Program-made: the position numbers and the translations under genes | In this document: positions 1-12,712 of the stretch, piece by piece | Layout: each line of letters opens with the position of its first letter | Numbering within the stretch: the first letter of the stretch is position 1 | The notes under the pieces: model-generated | The model's database searches: none | What the model was told of the DNA's origin: nothing | What the model saw: only the letters and a program-made list of their open reading frames with translations | Source of the DNA: Cavia porcellus | Taxonomy: Eukaryota > Chordata > Mammalia > Rodentia > Caviidae | Direction of reading: 5' to 3' | DNA length: 64,000 nucleotides | NCBI RefSeq assembly: GCF_034190915.1 | Contig: NW_026947484.1 | Coordinates: 186,924,982 to 186,988,981 of the forward strand

Positions 1-2019
1 CTTTCTAAAGACTCCAAATTTTTTGCAACACAGCCTTTTTTCATCCAACTTTCTTCTGCAAAACTGAATTTTTCAGACTGCTTTATAAAGGCTCTTTATA
101 GGGTTCTTTGTTGTTTTTCTTTTAGCTCTATTTCTGATGATTCATTTACTTTCATTCTCACTTTAAGAGGTAAAGCCATGAATGAAGACTTCGAATTGAA
201 ATTTTGATCATATCCTGTAGGTTCTTCCAGGAAGATTTTTCACTATCATTTTCTTAAAATTTTTTCATCTACAATGTTTTTATCCTATCTGAATTTTGTC
301 CTTGAAAAATACTGTGAATTTTTTTTTAAAAAATATTTATTTTTTTAAATTGTTATGGTAATAGACACATTACCATTAATTTTCCCTGAGTGTACAATGG
401 CTAGCTTCAAGCACATATCCCATCATCCTTACTGCTTTCTGGAGCACTTCTGGAAGTCCTGTTTCCTGAGTGTCTTTAAAGCTGTGTTTAAAAAAATCAG
501 TACAGTGAACGCTGCTGTTGAGTGCCATCCGATAGAAGGGCAGGCTTGTAAAAACAATCTTACGGTGTCTTCATGCACGTTATTAACTATATCTGGCACA
601 GTTCAACTTTTAGATCTTATCCAAAGTTAACATGACCATGAAAAGTAAGTGTTTTAAATTGGTTCGTGATAGCACAACTGAAAACAGTCACAAAAAAGGA
701 CTTCCACAACTGCTTCAGAAGTGGTAAGAATGATGAAATAAGTGTGCTCTAAGCAAGGGGCGTATTTTAACGGGGATAAATGGCAATTTGTCGTTCACTG
801 TAATAAATTTCTAAAATTTAAATACATACTGTATTTTTTAGGCCCATCTTGTATGTATAACAAAAAACAAAATCAGGACAACACAATAGCCAACTCATTA
901 TCTGTTGGGTTTCAGCTCTTTAATAACTATAAACTATTCAAGAAATCACATTTCAGAAACCATGCCATAAAGATATTTGCAGCTAGAGTAGTTTTCCCTT
1001 TCAATTTGAAAGAGGAAAAATCATGAAAGTAAGAAAGGAATATAAATTTTAAAAGGCAAGAATTATACATATCCACTTTTAGGGGCTGTACACATTTGAA
1101 ATTATACTGCACAGATTATCAAACTTTTTTTTTTACTTTACTAAATAACTTTCACATATCAGATGTAATTCTGTGATGCTTAGAACTCAGAAGATGAGAT
1201 CATTTGAATCGCAGGTGTGAACAGTTTCAGCTTATAGCTGAGTCTTGAGTGATCTCAATTGCATAATACGTCACCACACCAGGTCACAAGCTTCCCTGAG
1301 CTAGGTTACTCCCAGGATTAAAAATGTATGTAGCTTTGTTTATATTGTGGCACTGACAATTTAAAAACAGTTGACATCTCCAAAAGATCTACCTGATTAA
1401 ATTTATTTTAACTAAGGACTACTCATACTTTCTTGACAAATCAAGGTCCTATTAAATGCCTAGAGAGACGGGATAAAGTGAAGCCCAGAACAAATCCCTA
1501 ACTATGTGCAGTCTAAAATGTTGATCCTCAGCACTGACTAAACCAAGATGTTTCCTAAACATCTACAGACCATATTTTGCAGTGGGAGTTATTTTTACCA
1601 ACTTGGTAGAACTCTAATTTTGCTTAATGATATTTATAAAACTAATACTTCATACTTTCCCTCGTGAATAAGTAAAAATTCACATCAAAAAAATCAAACC
1701 GTGCAGCATCTAATGAGATATAATAAAAGAGGCTGGGAGCTTAGAAAAGCAAAGTAATAGAAAGTGCATAAAATATACGACAATAAAAGGGACATGGACT
1801 TTACTTTCTTTTGGCACAAGTGACCCCTTTCTCTTCAAAGCATAATTGGGAAAATCTGACATACTGCCTTTTTTCAGATGTCACAAACATAGAACATTTC
1901 CTGATTTCAGCAGTTCCCAAACTGATGTCCCATAGAATCTTTATATCCAAGAATACATGGATTGGGATAACCATTTGAAATACATTTTGTAGGAGGCTTA
2001 AGGGTTGCAGCTTAATAGT
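1..2019. other. Intergenic, no gene seen
   Basis: This is A+T-rich DNA without a convincing exon. Open frames are short, lack family resemblance and contain low-complexity composition. I see no CpG cluster and no clear repeat boundary. Confidence 0.6.
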
Positions 2020-2090
2020 AACAGCATGCATCTAGCTTGCACAAGGTCCTAGGTTAGATCACCAGTATCAAAGAGGAAAAAAAGAAATGA
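2020..2090 (+). repeat. Degraded ID-like SINE tail
   Basis: A stretch reading like the 3' half of an ID-type SINE (AGCTTGCACAAGGTCCTAGG, then a decayed B-box region and an A-rich tail near 2076-2090). No clear target-site duplication is visible, so the call rests on resemblance only. Confidence 0.35.
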
Positions 2091-2496
2091 AATATATCTT
2101 TTAAAGGAAAATTTTTCACATGGATACAATATACCAGCAACTAGTACAATGCTATTTAATGATATTAACAATGTTATATATCTAATAAAATTATGAAAAA
2201 TATATTTAGCATGTTTTATGATATACATGTACAATCAATCTTCATTATTTGTGATTCAATATTTGCAGAGTCACCTATTTGTGACAATTTCCTGTAATCT
2301 TAAACCCACAGTAATTTCACAGTTATTCTCAGATATATGCAGACTGGTGAAAATTTGAGTTCTCCCACATTTGCATTCCCAGGAGAGGTCAAAGGAAGTG
2401 ACATTTTGCCTTATTTCAGCTCCTATACAGCACACAAATGTCATTGCCCCATTTTATTTAGTACCATGTCTTTCCACATTTTTCTGCTTCAGTGGA

Positions 2497-2867
2497 TGTT
2501 ATAATTTCATTCTGGATGTTCCCCCCAAGGCCTCATTCAGTCATGGAGACAGGCTTCTTGAGTTTGTGAATGACTCATGGTCCAATGCTGGGATTATGGG
2601 TGTAAGTGCTATACCCAAGTGGTGTGGCCCACATACAACATAAGGAACAGAAAGAGTCTTCCTCTGTGTTCTTCCTTTTTTGCTCTTGTTACTTTTGCTG
2701 TTTTCCACCACCATGAACTATTGCCCTCTGCCATGTGCCACTCTACCTTGGAGCCAGCTGAGTATGGACTGAAACCTGCATGAACTGTGAGCTAAGTAAA
2801 CCTTTCCTTCCCTAATTTTAGGCATCAGGTATTTAGTCTCACCAATGAGACAAAAGTAACCAACACA
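2497..2867 (+). repeat. 5' LTR of MaLR-type element
   Basis: TGTTAT...ACACA, 371 bp, about the same length as its partner at 4355-4728. Divergence between the two LTRs is visible by eye, so the insertion is old. Confidence 0.75.
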
Positions 2868-4354
2868 GAATTTGTTACCAGAGGAGTGGGGTCATTGCTG
2901 TGACTATACCTGACCATGTGACTCAAGAGCCCTTGGGATGGCTTGTGGGAAGAGTTTGGAAAGGTATGAAGATGTCACCTGAAAGATTAGACCTGAAATG
3001 TATGTATGGGAGATTCTGGTCAGATCTCAGATGACCAGAAAACTAGTAAAGACCAGGCTCAGGGAGTTTCTGCTAGGAAGAAGAATTGCATTGCTATTGG
3101 ACAATGTGTGTTATTAGACAATGTGTGTTATGGCTTGGCAGAAAGTTTGTCTACATTTTGCCTGTGTCCAGAGACTTTGCCTGAGACTGAGATTAAGGAT
3201 GGCAGACTAATTAATCTGGCAGAAGAAATTTCAAGGTAGTTAAATGTTGAGGTGGTGGCATGGCTATTATTGTGGCTTTTAGACAGATTTATGTTGCAAA
3301 TCAAGAGCACAGAGCCCAACAGGGTGATTTAAAATGTTGTGAGTTTGGCCAGAAAGAAAGCTCCAGTAAAACTTTGAAATGCAAAGATAGAGCTGAGATC
3401 TCAGTTTCTGAGAAGGAACAGGAAAATAGAAAATATGGCCTATGGGCATCATGGGAAGCAGTGGTGGGTCTCTACCCTTTGCATCCTCAAAACTGCAAAA
3501 GTAAAAGATTTTGCTTTGAGGACAAAGCTACAGAGTTCCATGTTCCAGAATGGTGGTGGAGGGTGTACAAGGCTCCAAAATGGCAGCAGCCACGACAGGT
3601 GCCAGGATAGGGCTGTCATAGAGAATCTATTCCTCACTAACAGGTTTAGAGTGCTCAGGATCCACTTGACCCCTGGAAAGCCTGGCTATTTCTTCAATTG
3701 GCAGCAGACCTTGGCATCATGCACATGGCACTGGGTTTAGGTGCACACAGAATGCAAGACTTCTGAGGTTAAAAAGGCTTCCACCCCAATTTCAGACCTG
3801 TGAGGACAGGTAGTGTGTCCTCAAGAGGGCAGTGTGTGAAGTTGTGAATGTGAAACCAAAGGTGCAGTGGAGAACCCAGAAGTTTGGAAAAACCAAGTGT
3901 GTGGGTCATCTAAGGAAATCTGTAAGGAAGGATCGAAGTCAGCCCAAGAGAGAAACTGAGAGTTACAACCACCAGAAGTGCTGAAGGGGCAGAGCCATGC
4001 AAGCCTTTTGCCACAGATTGCCACACATTGCTTTGGGTGTTCTACATGGAGCTACAGAACCTAATGTTTGCCCTGCTGGATTTTGGACTTGCTTTGGTCC
4101 TCATTCTTTATAACCTCCTGTTTGTACCTCTTGAAATAGAAATTTTTATCTTGTGCTATTAAATGTTGGAAGTGTTTGACTGTCTTTTATTTGTAGAGGG
4201 GTTCACAGCTAATACTTTGCCTTAAATCTCAGAGAAGACTTTAGACTTGGTACTTTCAGCAACTGAAACTTAGGACTTTGGCAACCTTTGAAAATGAACT
4301 AAATGTCTTTTGCATAAAGGATGTGTATGAGTCTTTGGGGGCTCAGAGGCTGAA

Positions 4355-4728
4355 TGTTATGGTTTGAGTCTGGATGTCCCCCCAAAGCCTTATGCAGTCA
4401 TGGAGGTGGGCTTCTAAAATGGCTCATGCTCTAATGCTGGAGTTATGGGTGTGAGTGCTACACCCAAGTGGATGTGACCTATGTACACTATAAGGGACAG
4501 AAAGGATCTTTTCTCCATGTTCCTCGCCTTTTTGCCATTTTGCTCATTCCACTTTGGGCATTTGCTGTGGCCGCCATGACAGCTGCTCCTCAGCCACACC
4601 ACCCTGCTTTGAAGACAGCTGAGTATGGACTGAAACCTCCATGAACAGTAAGCTAAATAAACTTTTCTTTCCTCCATTTTGGGTGTCAAGTATTTTGTCT
4701 CAGTAATGAGAGAAAAGTAACCAAGACA
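4355..4728 (+). repeat. 3' LTR of MaLR-type element
   Basis: TGTTATGGTTTGAG...CCAAGACA, 374 bp. It carries AATAAA in the CTAAATAAAC block near 4650, which fixes the plus orientation. Confidence 0.8.
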
Positions 4729-4733
4729 GTGGG

Positions 4734-7553
4734 CTTTGTTTTGGTTAGTGATTTCACTGCTTAAAGCCACTCCCACAGGCCAGCAGGGACCCAGGAAATA
4801 GCAGCACCCTCCCGTGCACTAGCAGCAATCCAGCCAGCCAGTGCACAGGCAGGAAGAGAGAGAGAAGATTCCATCCTCCACCCTTTTTAAGAAACTAGCT
4901 GACTTGGAAGAATACAGGCTGAAATGATAGCAATTGAAATTAAGCAAGAACTTAATGTTTTTATTATTTGATTTATTTTGCATACCTAAAGGCAGTAGTC
5001 TGAACATCTATTTAGATGCATTATAGAACTAATAATATGCATTATAGCACTATTGTGGATTTCCTACTGTCTTGTTTTCGCCAATATCATGCTCATTGTT
5101 TTCTTTTCATTTTATTGTTTTGTTTTATTTCCTTTCAAATAAAAAAAACACTCTCACATGTAGTGCTGAGGTTTTATTTACTGTTATTAAGAAGGAATCT
5201 GTGATATGCCTTTGGGAAAAAACATCTATGAAAGATAAACTTCCATTAGGCATGAATTATAATGCTGCTGATTATGATAATAACCTGGCATGTTAATGTT
5301 CTATATTAACCCAACAATGATATGAAACAAAGAACCTTTGTATAGAAACACACAAGGTTATTTCTGATTAATTGACAAAAATCTTGTGACCAGAGGCCAT
5401 CAGAAACATAACCCTGTGTTTTCTCTAGGAGCAATGGCTCCATATTCACTAATCAGCTGTCATAGTATCTTTACAGACTATAACAAATTAGAATGAATTA
5501 AATGTACAAATGATTCAGAGAAAGCTTAGAAACTTTAATTTCTAAAACTAAGTAAATGAGCCTGAATAAGAACTACCTCTGGTGGTTGTTCGCTTATTTA
5601 GTTATAAGTACATATTGTTAACTGTGTGCGGGCTATAAAGTCAGGTGGAGGCTCAAAAAAGGATGACCAAAGGTATGGTACTTTGACACTTTGAATATTC
5701 TGAACTGAGGAATATGAAAAGAGCCTCAGAAATTTCTCTCTGATGTTTTCTTGCTCTCTTTTCTTCCATCCCTCATCCTTACTCAAGCAAAGAAACCATA
5801 ATTCTTCCCTTCAAAGTTGGACACTGAAACTAGAATCCCTTTCCTCCAAACCAACCAATAAAACTTAAACACATTACTCTAATCCTTCCCTTTCTATGGA
5901 GGAGTTGACCATAAGAAATACTCTGACTCACCTTGTCTAAAAGTAGATTTTAAGACCCTCTTTGTAGAAAGTTCCTGCCCCATGCCCAAGAGAAGAAATC
6001 TGCACAAAAAATGTCAGAAGTTCTTAAAAGTCGGCCCTTGCTGAGTTTCCCTAGTCAGTCTCCTACTTCAGATCATATATTTGGGGGCCCATCACATTTC
6101 TACAGGTTTCCACTCTTCATCTAAGAATAAAAATGGACAGTTTTCCCTAGGTCCCTGGGTCTTTAATCTGAAAGCTCCCGTGTTATGTAACTTTGAATGA
6201 ACAAATCTACTGTTTTTCTCCTGTTAAGCATCACCATAGAAGTGTTGACTGTGACCCTTATGAGGTGTGAGGAAAGATAGCAGCACTTTTTCTGCCTCTA
6301 TCATGATGTATAGACATTGTCTTCACTTTCTGGAACAGTGGTTTAACAGAAGGGCCACCATTTTCACATACTGTATGATGTACAAGCTGAATGCAGTATA
6401 TAGACCTAACCAGATAATCACATTAATGAATTAATGATCACAAATTTGAATAAGTGCTTGGAAAGAAAAGAACATGGTTCTGTAACAAAGAAGCCACTCA
6501 ATTTAAATGAAGGATGGGATATGAGGGAGGGTATTCCAATCAGGCATAAGAAGGAGAGGCAACATTCTTTGACAGCTAAGATCCACCAGAAGCAATGGGG
6601 GAAAAAAGCAAATAAAGCCACACAGATAGACAGGAGTTGAGCCATTCAAGGCTTTATAAACCAAGAAGTTTTGATTGTATCCTGAGAAACCACTAATGAG
6701 AAGTGGTTAGGTCATTAACCTTAAAAATCACACTGGCTAAAGCATTCAAATTGACTGGCTAAAACAGTCAAATTATCACAACCTCCAGAAGCTTTCCTTC
6801 AGTATAATTATACCCTGCAAGTACACAGACATAAATGTGAAGATTTGACCTTGTACTGAGGGAAGAATGTTGAGAAAATTAAGCACAACCATAATCAACA
6901 GGGTTTTATATTCCTTATTCCAAATTTATAAACCATGGGAATATAGTGAATTATTTCAATCATATGCAGCATCTGAATTTCCTTTCAGATGCATGGTTAA
7001 CCTTTACTGTGATGTCTGTTTTCAAAAGCTATAATTGAATCTCCTTTCAAACACACAGTTCATCTTGTTTGTCATCAGTCCCATTTTCACAAAGTTTGCA
7101 TTCTTATAAACGTTTTTATGAAAAATGGTCTTCCTTTCTCTGTAACTCCCCAATTAATTTCCAATAGAACGGAGGTGGGAGGGGTTTTAAATGACAGCCA
7201 CAAATTAAAGTAACTGCCATAACTCCAGGTATAAGACACCTAGTGCTATATAAGTGCTATATAAATGCTATAAGACCATGAGTGCTTCCCTTTCCAGTTC
7301 CCACATGAAAGTTTATAAATAAGTGCAAAACTTGTGTTTCAAAGAAGGAAGTGAAGAAGAGGAGGAAGAAGCTATTGCAAGAGAAGGGAAAAAGGAAACT
7401 ATTCACATGTGCTTGTGTGATCTTGATTTGACCCACTGTAAACACATTTTTAAAACAAAGGAAATCTAAATATGAACTGTAAATTTATATGATATTGTGA
7501 CATTTTGTTGAGTGTGAAAAAAATACATACATTTAGAAATACTTTTTAGAAAA
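4734..7553. other. Intergenic, no gene seen
   Basis: No exon-like open frame, no CpG cluster and no sharp repeat boundary found. The short frames here (for example around 6418-6645) are in A+T-rich sequence and resemble no family. Confidence 0.55.
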
Positions 7554-8093
7554 TGCTGGGTGTGGAAGGCCCACTTGAGGATTGTTAACATCATATAAAG
7601 GAGAATTGGAGGTGAAGATGGTGTGCTATTGATTCTCCTGGAAAATCTAGTCACACAGGTTTTCGTGATATGAGCTCAGCTTTTCCTATCATTGGAGGAG
7701 CTCAGGAGCTCATTGTCCGTGAGGATGGCTGTGGTTCTCTTTGGGGAAGTTCTGGTTCTTACTTTGAGTAGCAGATCCCTCAGCATGATGGCACAGACCC
7801 TTCATCTTGCCAGTGCAGACTTTCTAGCTTCCACCACTGACTTTTGGGCCTTCCCAGTGCAGACCCTTGATACAGACTTGCATGAGATATTGCCATGGGC
7901 TATAGGTCTTAAACTGGACTCATGCAAGACATTGCCATAGGATCTAGGACCTCAGCTAGATTCTTTGAGTCTCTAGTGTATGGACAGATTTCCTGCACTT
8001 TTGCATTTGATCTTTGGTTCAATATTATAAAATAATCCTATAATTTATGTGTCCTGTATTAAATTATTTTCCTTGCAAACCCTGACTACAACA
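7554..8093 (+). repeat. LTR-like repeat, copy C (5'-truncated)
   Basis: Shares long segments with the two copies at 17081-17939 and 18149-18996: the CCCACTTGAGG block, the GAGGATGGCTGTGG block, CAGACTTTCTAGCTTCCA, GACTTTTGGGCCTTCCCA, the GGACTCATG blocks and the common end CCCTGACTACAACA. The first part of the element, including the TGTTATGGATT start, is missing. I do not recognise the family. Confidence 0.7.
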
Positions 8094-8699
8094 GATGCAT
8101 AGTCAAACACTTATGGATAAACTGACATGATATCTTGGATTTGCTAACACTCCAGAAAATAGATAAAATAAATGAAATGTGATTGACAAACACACTGACA
8201 AATCTTTTAGACTCTGAATGGTGGGGCAACAAATTCATTAAAAATTTTTTTTTCTCTACTTATATATACACTTGAAAATTGATGCAAAGGAAACAAGCCA
8301 AATTGCAGTGGCCTGAGGAGCAACAAGGAAATACTTTGTGGTTTTGCTGTCTCAAAGCCTTCAGTGGGTTTTATGAAATACTCAGCTCTGCTAAACTCCC
8401 CGTCAGGGAATGAAGCAATATTTCGGACTCTTGTAATACTAGAGGTACAGACAAAGCTGATAAGCAGCGATCAAGATGGATTGGTGGAACCTGCAGCAAT
8501 TTCTTTGTAGTCCACACATGACTTGGGGAGATAATCCCGGTAAATAACAGTACTTGCAGGGTTCAGAAGAATGAGTGCACAGGCTCCGTACCCAGGCTGT
8601 AAAGGGAAACGTTTTGCCTCATGGCTGGACAACTAGGGAGCCACGAAATTAGATGCATAAATATAAACAAAAGCTAAAATCTGTAAAATATTTCCCTTG

Positions 8700-9300
8700 A
8701 GCTGTGGACTGTTCTAAGCTTTTTAAACATCCTCTAACCAGCTGTGACTAAATATTATCCCCACTTGACAAATGCAGAAACTCAGTGCCATGGTTTGGGT
8801 CTAGATGTCCCCCCAAAGCCTCATGTGGTCATAGGTAAGGCTTTTTCAGAGGTGCCTGGATGTAGTGTATGTGATGCTGGATCAAGGGTGTGTGTTACTA
8901 AACGAGCCCACTGACTGATTTGGCACCCAACCTAAGCCTGGTAGCCTAGATAGATATAAAAGGGGCAGAAGGAAGCTGCTAATGTTGTTTGACTTGTTTT
9001 CTTGATGATGTGGCTATTTTCCACCCACCATGAACTGTTTCTCCTCTGTGTTGCCTTTCTGCCATCCATCTGCCTTGAATCCAGCCAACTATGGATTGCA
9101 ACTTCTACAAACTATAAGCCAAATAAACCTTTCCTCCTTTAATTTTTGGTTTCAGGTATTTTGTCTCAGCAACAATAAAAGTAACTATGACCCTCAGAAT
9201 CAAAGAGATTCTGTCACTTACTGAAACCAGCTAGAGAGTAGAAGAGCTGGAATGCTAAATATCTAACTTGAAAGTTCATGTTTTAACCTCTATTCTATAC
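8700..9300 (-). repeat. MIR SINE, split by an LTR
   Basis: 8700-8785 reads as the reverse complement of MIR (TATTATCCCCACTTGACAAA, then GCAGAAACTCAG). The continuation resumes at 9193 (CTCAGAATC...GAGAGTAGAAGAGCTGGAA). An LTR at 8786-9192 interrupts it. Confidence 0.65.
8786..9192 (+). mobile_element. Solo MaLR-type LTR inserted in a MIR
   Basis: Same family as the LTRs at 2497 and 4355: CCATGGTTTGGGTCTAGATG near the start, CCCCCCAAAGCCTCATG, GCCAAATAAACC near 9118, then GTATTTTGTCTCAGCAAC. A perfect 5-bp duplication CTCAG flanks it (8781-8785 and 9193-9197). A frame of 64 codons across 9030-9224 is LTR sequence, not a gene. Confidence 0.8.
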
Positions 9301-9314
9301 TGACACTCATATTC

Positions 9315-9382
9315 ATTCTCATTCTCTCCCTCTTCTCTCTCCCCCTTACACACACTCTCTCTCTCTTCCACTCTCCTCTCTG
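9315..9382 (+). repeat. CT-rich simple repeat
   Basis: Pyrimidine-rich tract of CTCT and TCCC units with a short ACACAC interruption. Confidence 0.7.
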
Positions 9383-10109
9383 AGTTAAACATGTATTACT
9401 TGTATATTTACTTCCTAAATCCATAAATACAATTTCAAATAAAGTCACTCCTTCTTAAAAATCTTCAAAATTTGATTGTGAGATTTGATCTCAATTAAAT
9501 AAAAGTCCTTTCTGGAAGCAATTTTGACTCATGCTCATGAAAGTGCACTCTAAGAATAAAAATGGCTTATGAAATAGAAAATGTGACAATTAACATGAAA
9601 AACACTAGGAAATCCCTTGTGAGGTATCAGGGACCTTTTGACACTACAATAGAAAGATGAGATTCACAGTGTGAGGAATTGCCAAAAGGATTTTCTACCC
9701 TAGAATGTATGCTACTTTGCAGTATAATTTTGTAGTTCTTCACATCAAGAAACAGAATCTGTTTCTTCATCATCTTGCATCATCTTTGCTCTGGAACTTG
9801 ACTTAGCTAAGGAGACCCTGACAAATTTGATGCAAGCAGAGACTCAAAAGCTCTCGGTCCCTGAGGCCTACCTTCTTGCTGCTTTAAAAACTTTGAGCCT
9901 GTACGTAAATTGAACCCCAGGTAGCTTGCTGGAAGATGAGAAGCTGTGCACAGAAAACTTCAGTTCTGCCAGACTGCCGACCACCACATATGCAAACAAG
10001 GCCACCAACTAACCAAAATCATCTAAGCGAGCTGGCCTAGACCAGAAAATCTGCCCATCTGACCCAAAGAATTAATGAGTCATAGAAAAGTGGTTAGTTT
10101 TAAGCCCTT
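9383..10109. other. Intergenic, no gene seen
   Basis: Unique-looking sequence with no exon-like frame or recognisable repeat. Confidence 0.5.
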
Positions 10110-10119
10110 AAATTATGAG

Positions 10120-10222
10120 GGGTGGGGCGGGGGATTTAGCTCAGGGGCATAAGCGCCTGCCTTGCATGCAGGCAATCGTGAGTTGGATCCTTGGTACCGA
10201 TAAAAACAAAAAATGAAAAAAA
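10120..10222 (+). mobile_element. tRNA-derived ID-like SINE
   Basis: Pol III A box TTTAGCTCAGGGGC and B box region GAGTTGGATCC, followed by GGTACCGATAAAAAC and an A-rich tail. Flanked by a direct repeat AAATTATGAG / AAATTATGAA (10110-10119 and 10223-10232), the mark of L1-mediated insertion. Confidence 0.9.
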
Positions 10223-10232
10223 AAATTATGAA

Positions 10233-12540
10233 GGGTATGTCATATGACAAAACTGACACAATTACCTATTGGGTTATTCTTTTTTCCTTTTTTTGAACCT
10301 ATTGTTCTTAACCAAAACATATCTACATGTCACTTTCAAGAACTACGTAGCTACATTAAAGGAAAGAACAAATAAGTTTGAAAAATCTTGCTTAAAATTT
10401 TCTTTATAATTTGTTTTTGTACTTTAAAAAATAGAGGAAATTTGCCCTTTAATTTCAAATAGTGAATCATTATGATTAGATGTGCCCATGTGCCCTCAAC
10501 TTCAACCCAAAGAATATAAATGGAATGGGAAAGACTACATCTTTCCTTGTTTGGTATGGTCCTTGGTACTGCCCTATAAAAGGTTGACAGTAGTATGTAG
10601 GCAATGTCCAGGTGACTCACCTAACCCCTAATCAACAGAGGATTAATTCTTCCTTTAGTACCTGATGGCCACGGGGACAATGCTGTGGCCCATGTTTCTC
10701 TTGAACTTCCTTGGGTGAGGACCATAAAAGACAGTAAGAAGGTGAAGAAATAAACATGAGACACAGAAAGCTATAATCAGGTAGAGCCCTCCTCCTGACT
10801 GCAGGAAAGGAACTGCTCAACCCCTGTAGCACGTTTATTTATGCATTGGGCAGGTTGGTGTCACCTGACACCTCTTTTGCCTAGAAACCCATTGCTTACA
10901 TTGTCTTGGGGTTTGGTGTTCTCTGGACTCAAGCAACTTCTTTACATGGCTTGTCTACTGGCACTCTTTGTTCTCAGACTGAGATTGTGTTGCCCCCTCT
11001 ACATGTGATCAATTTCCAGCTTTAGCCACTCTTGACAGGACAAGAGTCTTCTTTTTAACAGATATTTTAAAGCAGTGCAGATAATATTTGAGCATCACTT
11101 GGCATTGCATTTAACAGGAATTCAAGGATTTTCTTGGTTCTTAACTTGAAATATACATTTCAAAGCTCAAAGCAAAGGTTTCAATGAATGGTCTCTCCTG
11201 AGAGGAAAGGCAACCCCAGGTTCAACAAAACGTAAAACATTTGGCATTAGGAAGAAGCACAGAAGCGGTTACAGACAGGATGTCTTTGGAAAGTCTAGAT
11301 CTCCTCTTTATCATTATTGCCAGGAGAGTTAGTGAACTTGATCATAAATCATCCTATGAGCAAGCAACAAGAGAAAGCAAAGCCACCCAAAATGCTTGCT
11401 ACCTCTCCAGTTATGTTTGCATCAGCACTGATTTAGGTGAATAATATGTTAGAAAGATAGATTTGCTGGGAGAAATAAAAGACTAGGGAACCACTCATGC
11501 AGATGATTGAAAAGTTCATAATATATCAAGCAATGACCACCAACAGAACCATTCTCTTATTTTCCATGGCCCATAAGGCTTTCTTACAACTCAAATATCA
11601 CTGAAGTCAATTTCATCATCGTGTTATTTTTCTCTCTGTTGATATTGCTATGGGGAACTAAGCACAATCGTTGGATAAAGATAACATTTTTATTATCATA
11701 GTTCTGCCTCTTTAGAATGCCATGTTACTGGGATTACATAGTTTGTTGCTTTTTTAAATTGGCTTTTTAAATTTACTAACAAGTCTTTCAGGCTCCTCCA
11801 TTTTTCTTTATGACTCATTTCTCATTAACATAAATAACATTCGATTATTTATATGTACCACAATGTATTCATCTATTCACCTACATGGATTCTTCATATT
11901 ACCGTGAACAAATTAAAAGCTCAGGGCCTTCATCTTCTCATCTCTAAAATAAAGATAATTTGATGAAGACTTATTGAATTAAGACATACAACATGTTTTA
12001 AACTATGCCAGATATACTCACACAACTGTTATTGTACAGAAAAAGGTCATTAAAGACACTGTAACTGACCAAAGAGATTATAGAGTGTTTCTCTAGCATA
12101 TCTTCCATGTTATATCAGTTTTTCATTGTCTTTGAGCTATTTTACAGCTCTGTAAGTTATATAATATTGAAACAATGTAAATTATTCTTATCCATTAAAA
12201 TGCAAATTCATCGTGTCTAGCAGAATATAATTGATTATTGCCTCATAGATTGACCTATTTTGCATCTATTTTAAATTTATTCCAGCATTCTGCATTTGCC
12301 TTCAAAATGTGTGGTTCTTTGAATTCCCTTTGGAAAACTTATAGCATCTTATTTGTTCCCTCATTAATTAAGGAACCAAATAAAAAAGAAAATCTTTATA
12401 AATGTTCATTTTCTATTTGTATGAATTATGATTTCATATTTTTAAATATGATTTAGCACTATTATTAACATAGTTATAATAATAAGCGTTTTCTGTTTTT
12501 TAAGAAGAATGACTTTAAGTCAAAAATCTTACGCCCAGGC
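10233..12540. other. Intergenic, no gene seen
   Basis: No exon-like frame. Frames at 10351-10620 and 12238-12456 are A+T-rich and family-less. Confidence 0.5.
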
Positions 12541-12712
12541 ATTTTTTTTTTTTTTTTTATGTCTTTTTGAGACCTGGGTTTCCACTGTGCAGTTCAGCCT
12601 GGGCTTAGGCTCACTTTGTAGCCCACACTGCTCTCAAACTTACAAACGATTCTCCTGCCTCAACCTCCCAAGTACTAGGAGTACACCTCCATGTCTTGCT
12701 CAGGCACCTTTT
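12541..12712 (-). mobile_element. B1 SINE, antisense
   Basis: Reverse complement of a 7SL-derived B1: a T-rich run at 12543-12559 is the A-tail, then TTTGAGACCTGGGTTTCC, CTGCCTCAACCTCCCAAGTA and TAGGAGTACACC. A short duplication (CAGGCA) flanks it at 12536-12541 and near 12700. Confidence 0.8.

Larger units (their letters stand above)
2497..4728 (+). mobile_element. Near-complete MaLR-type LTR retroelement
   Basis: Two direct LTRs (2497-2867 and 4355-4728) flank about 1.5 kb of non-coding internal sequence. The LTRs begin TGTTAT, end ACA and share the block around CCCCCCAAGGCCTCAT / CCCCCCAAAGCCTTAT and the polyadenylation-type end (GAGCTAAGTAAACC / AAGCTAAATAAACT). The internal part starts GAATTTGTTACCAGAGGAGT, as MaLR internal sequences do. 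Flanks GTGGA (2492-2496) and GTGGG (4729-4733) form a 5-bp target-site duplication with one change. Size and lack of long open frames match MaLR elements (non-autonomous ERVL relatives). It has no coding capacity that I can see. Confidence 0.8.

Noticed and set aside
10120..10222. tRNA gene (also at 36748, 58778, 62315, 63943)
   Set aside because: Box A and B are tRNA-like, but the body continues into GGTACCGATAAAAA and an A-tail with target-site duplicates, and the acceptor-stem pairing is lost. These are SINEs.
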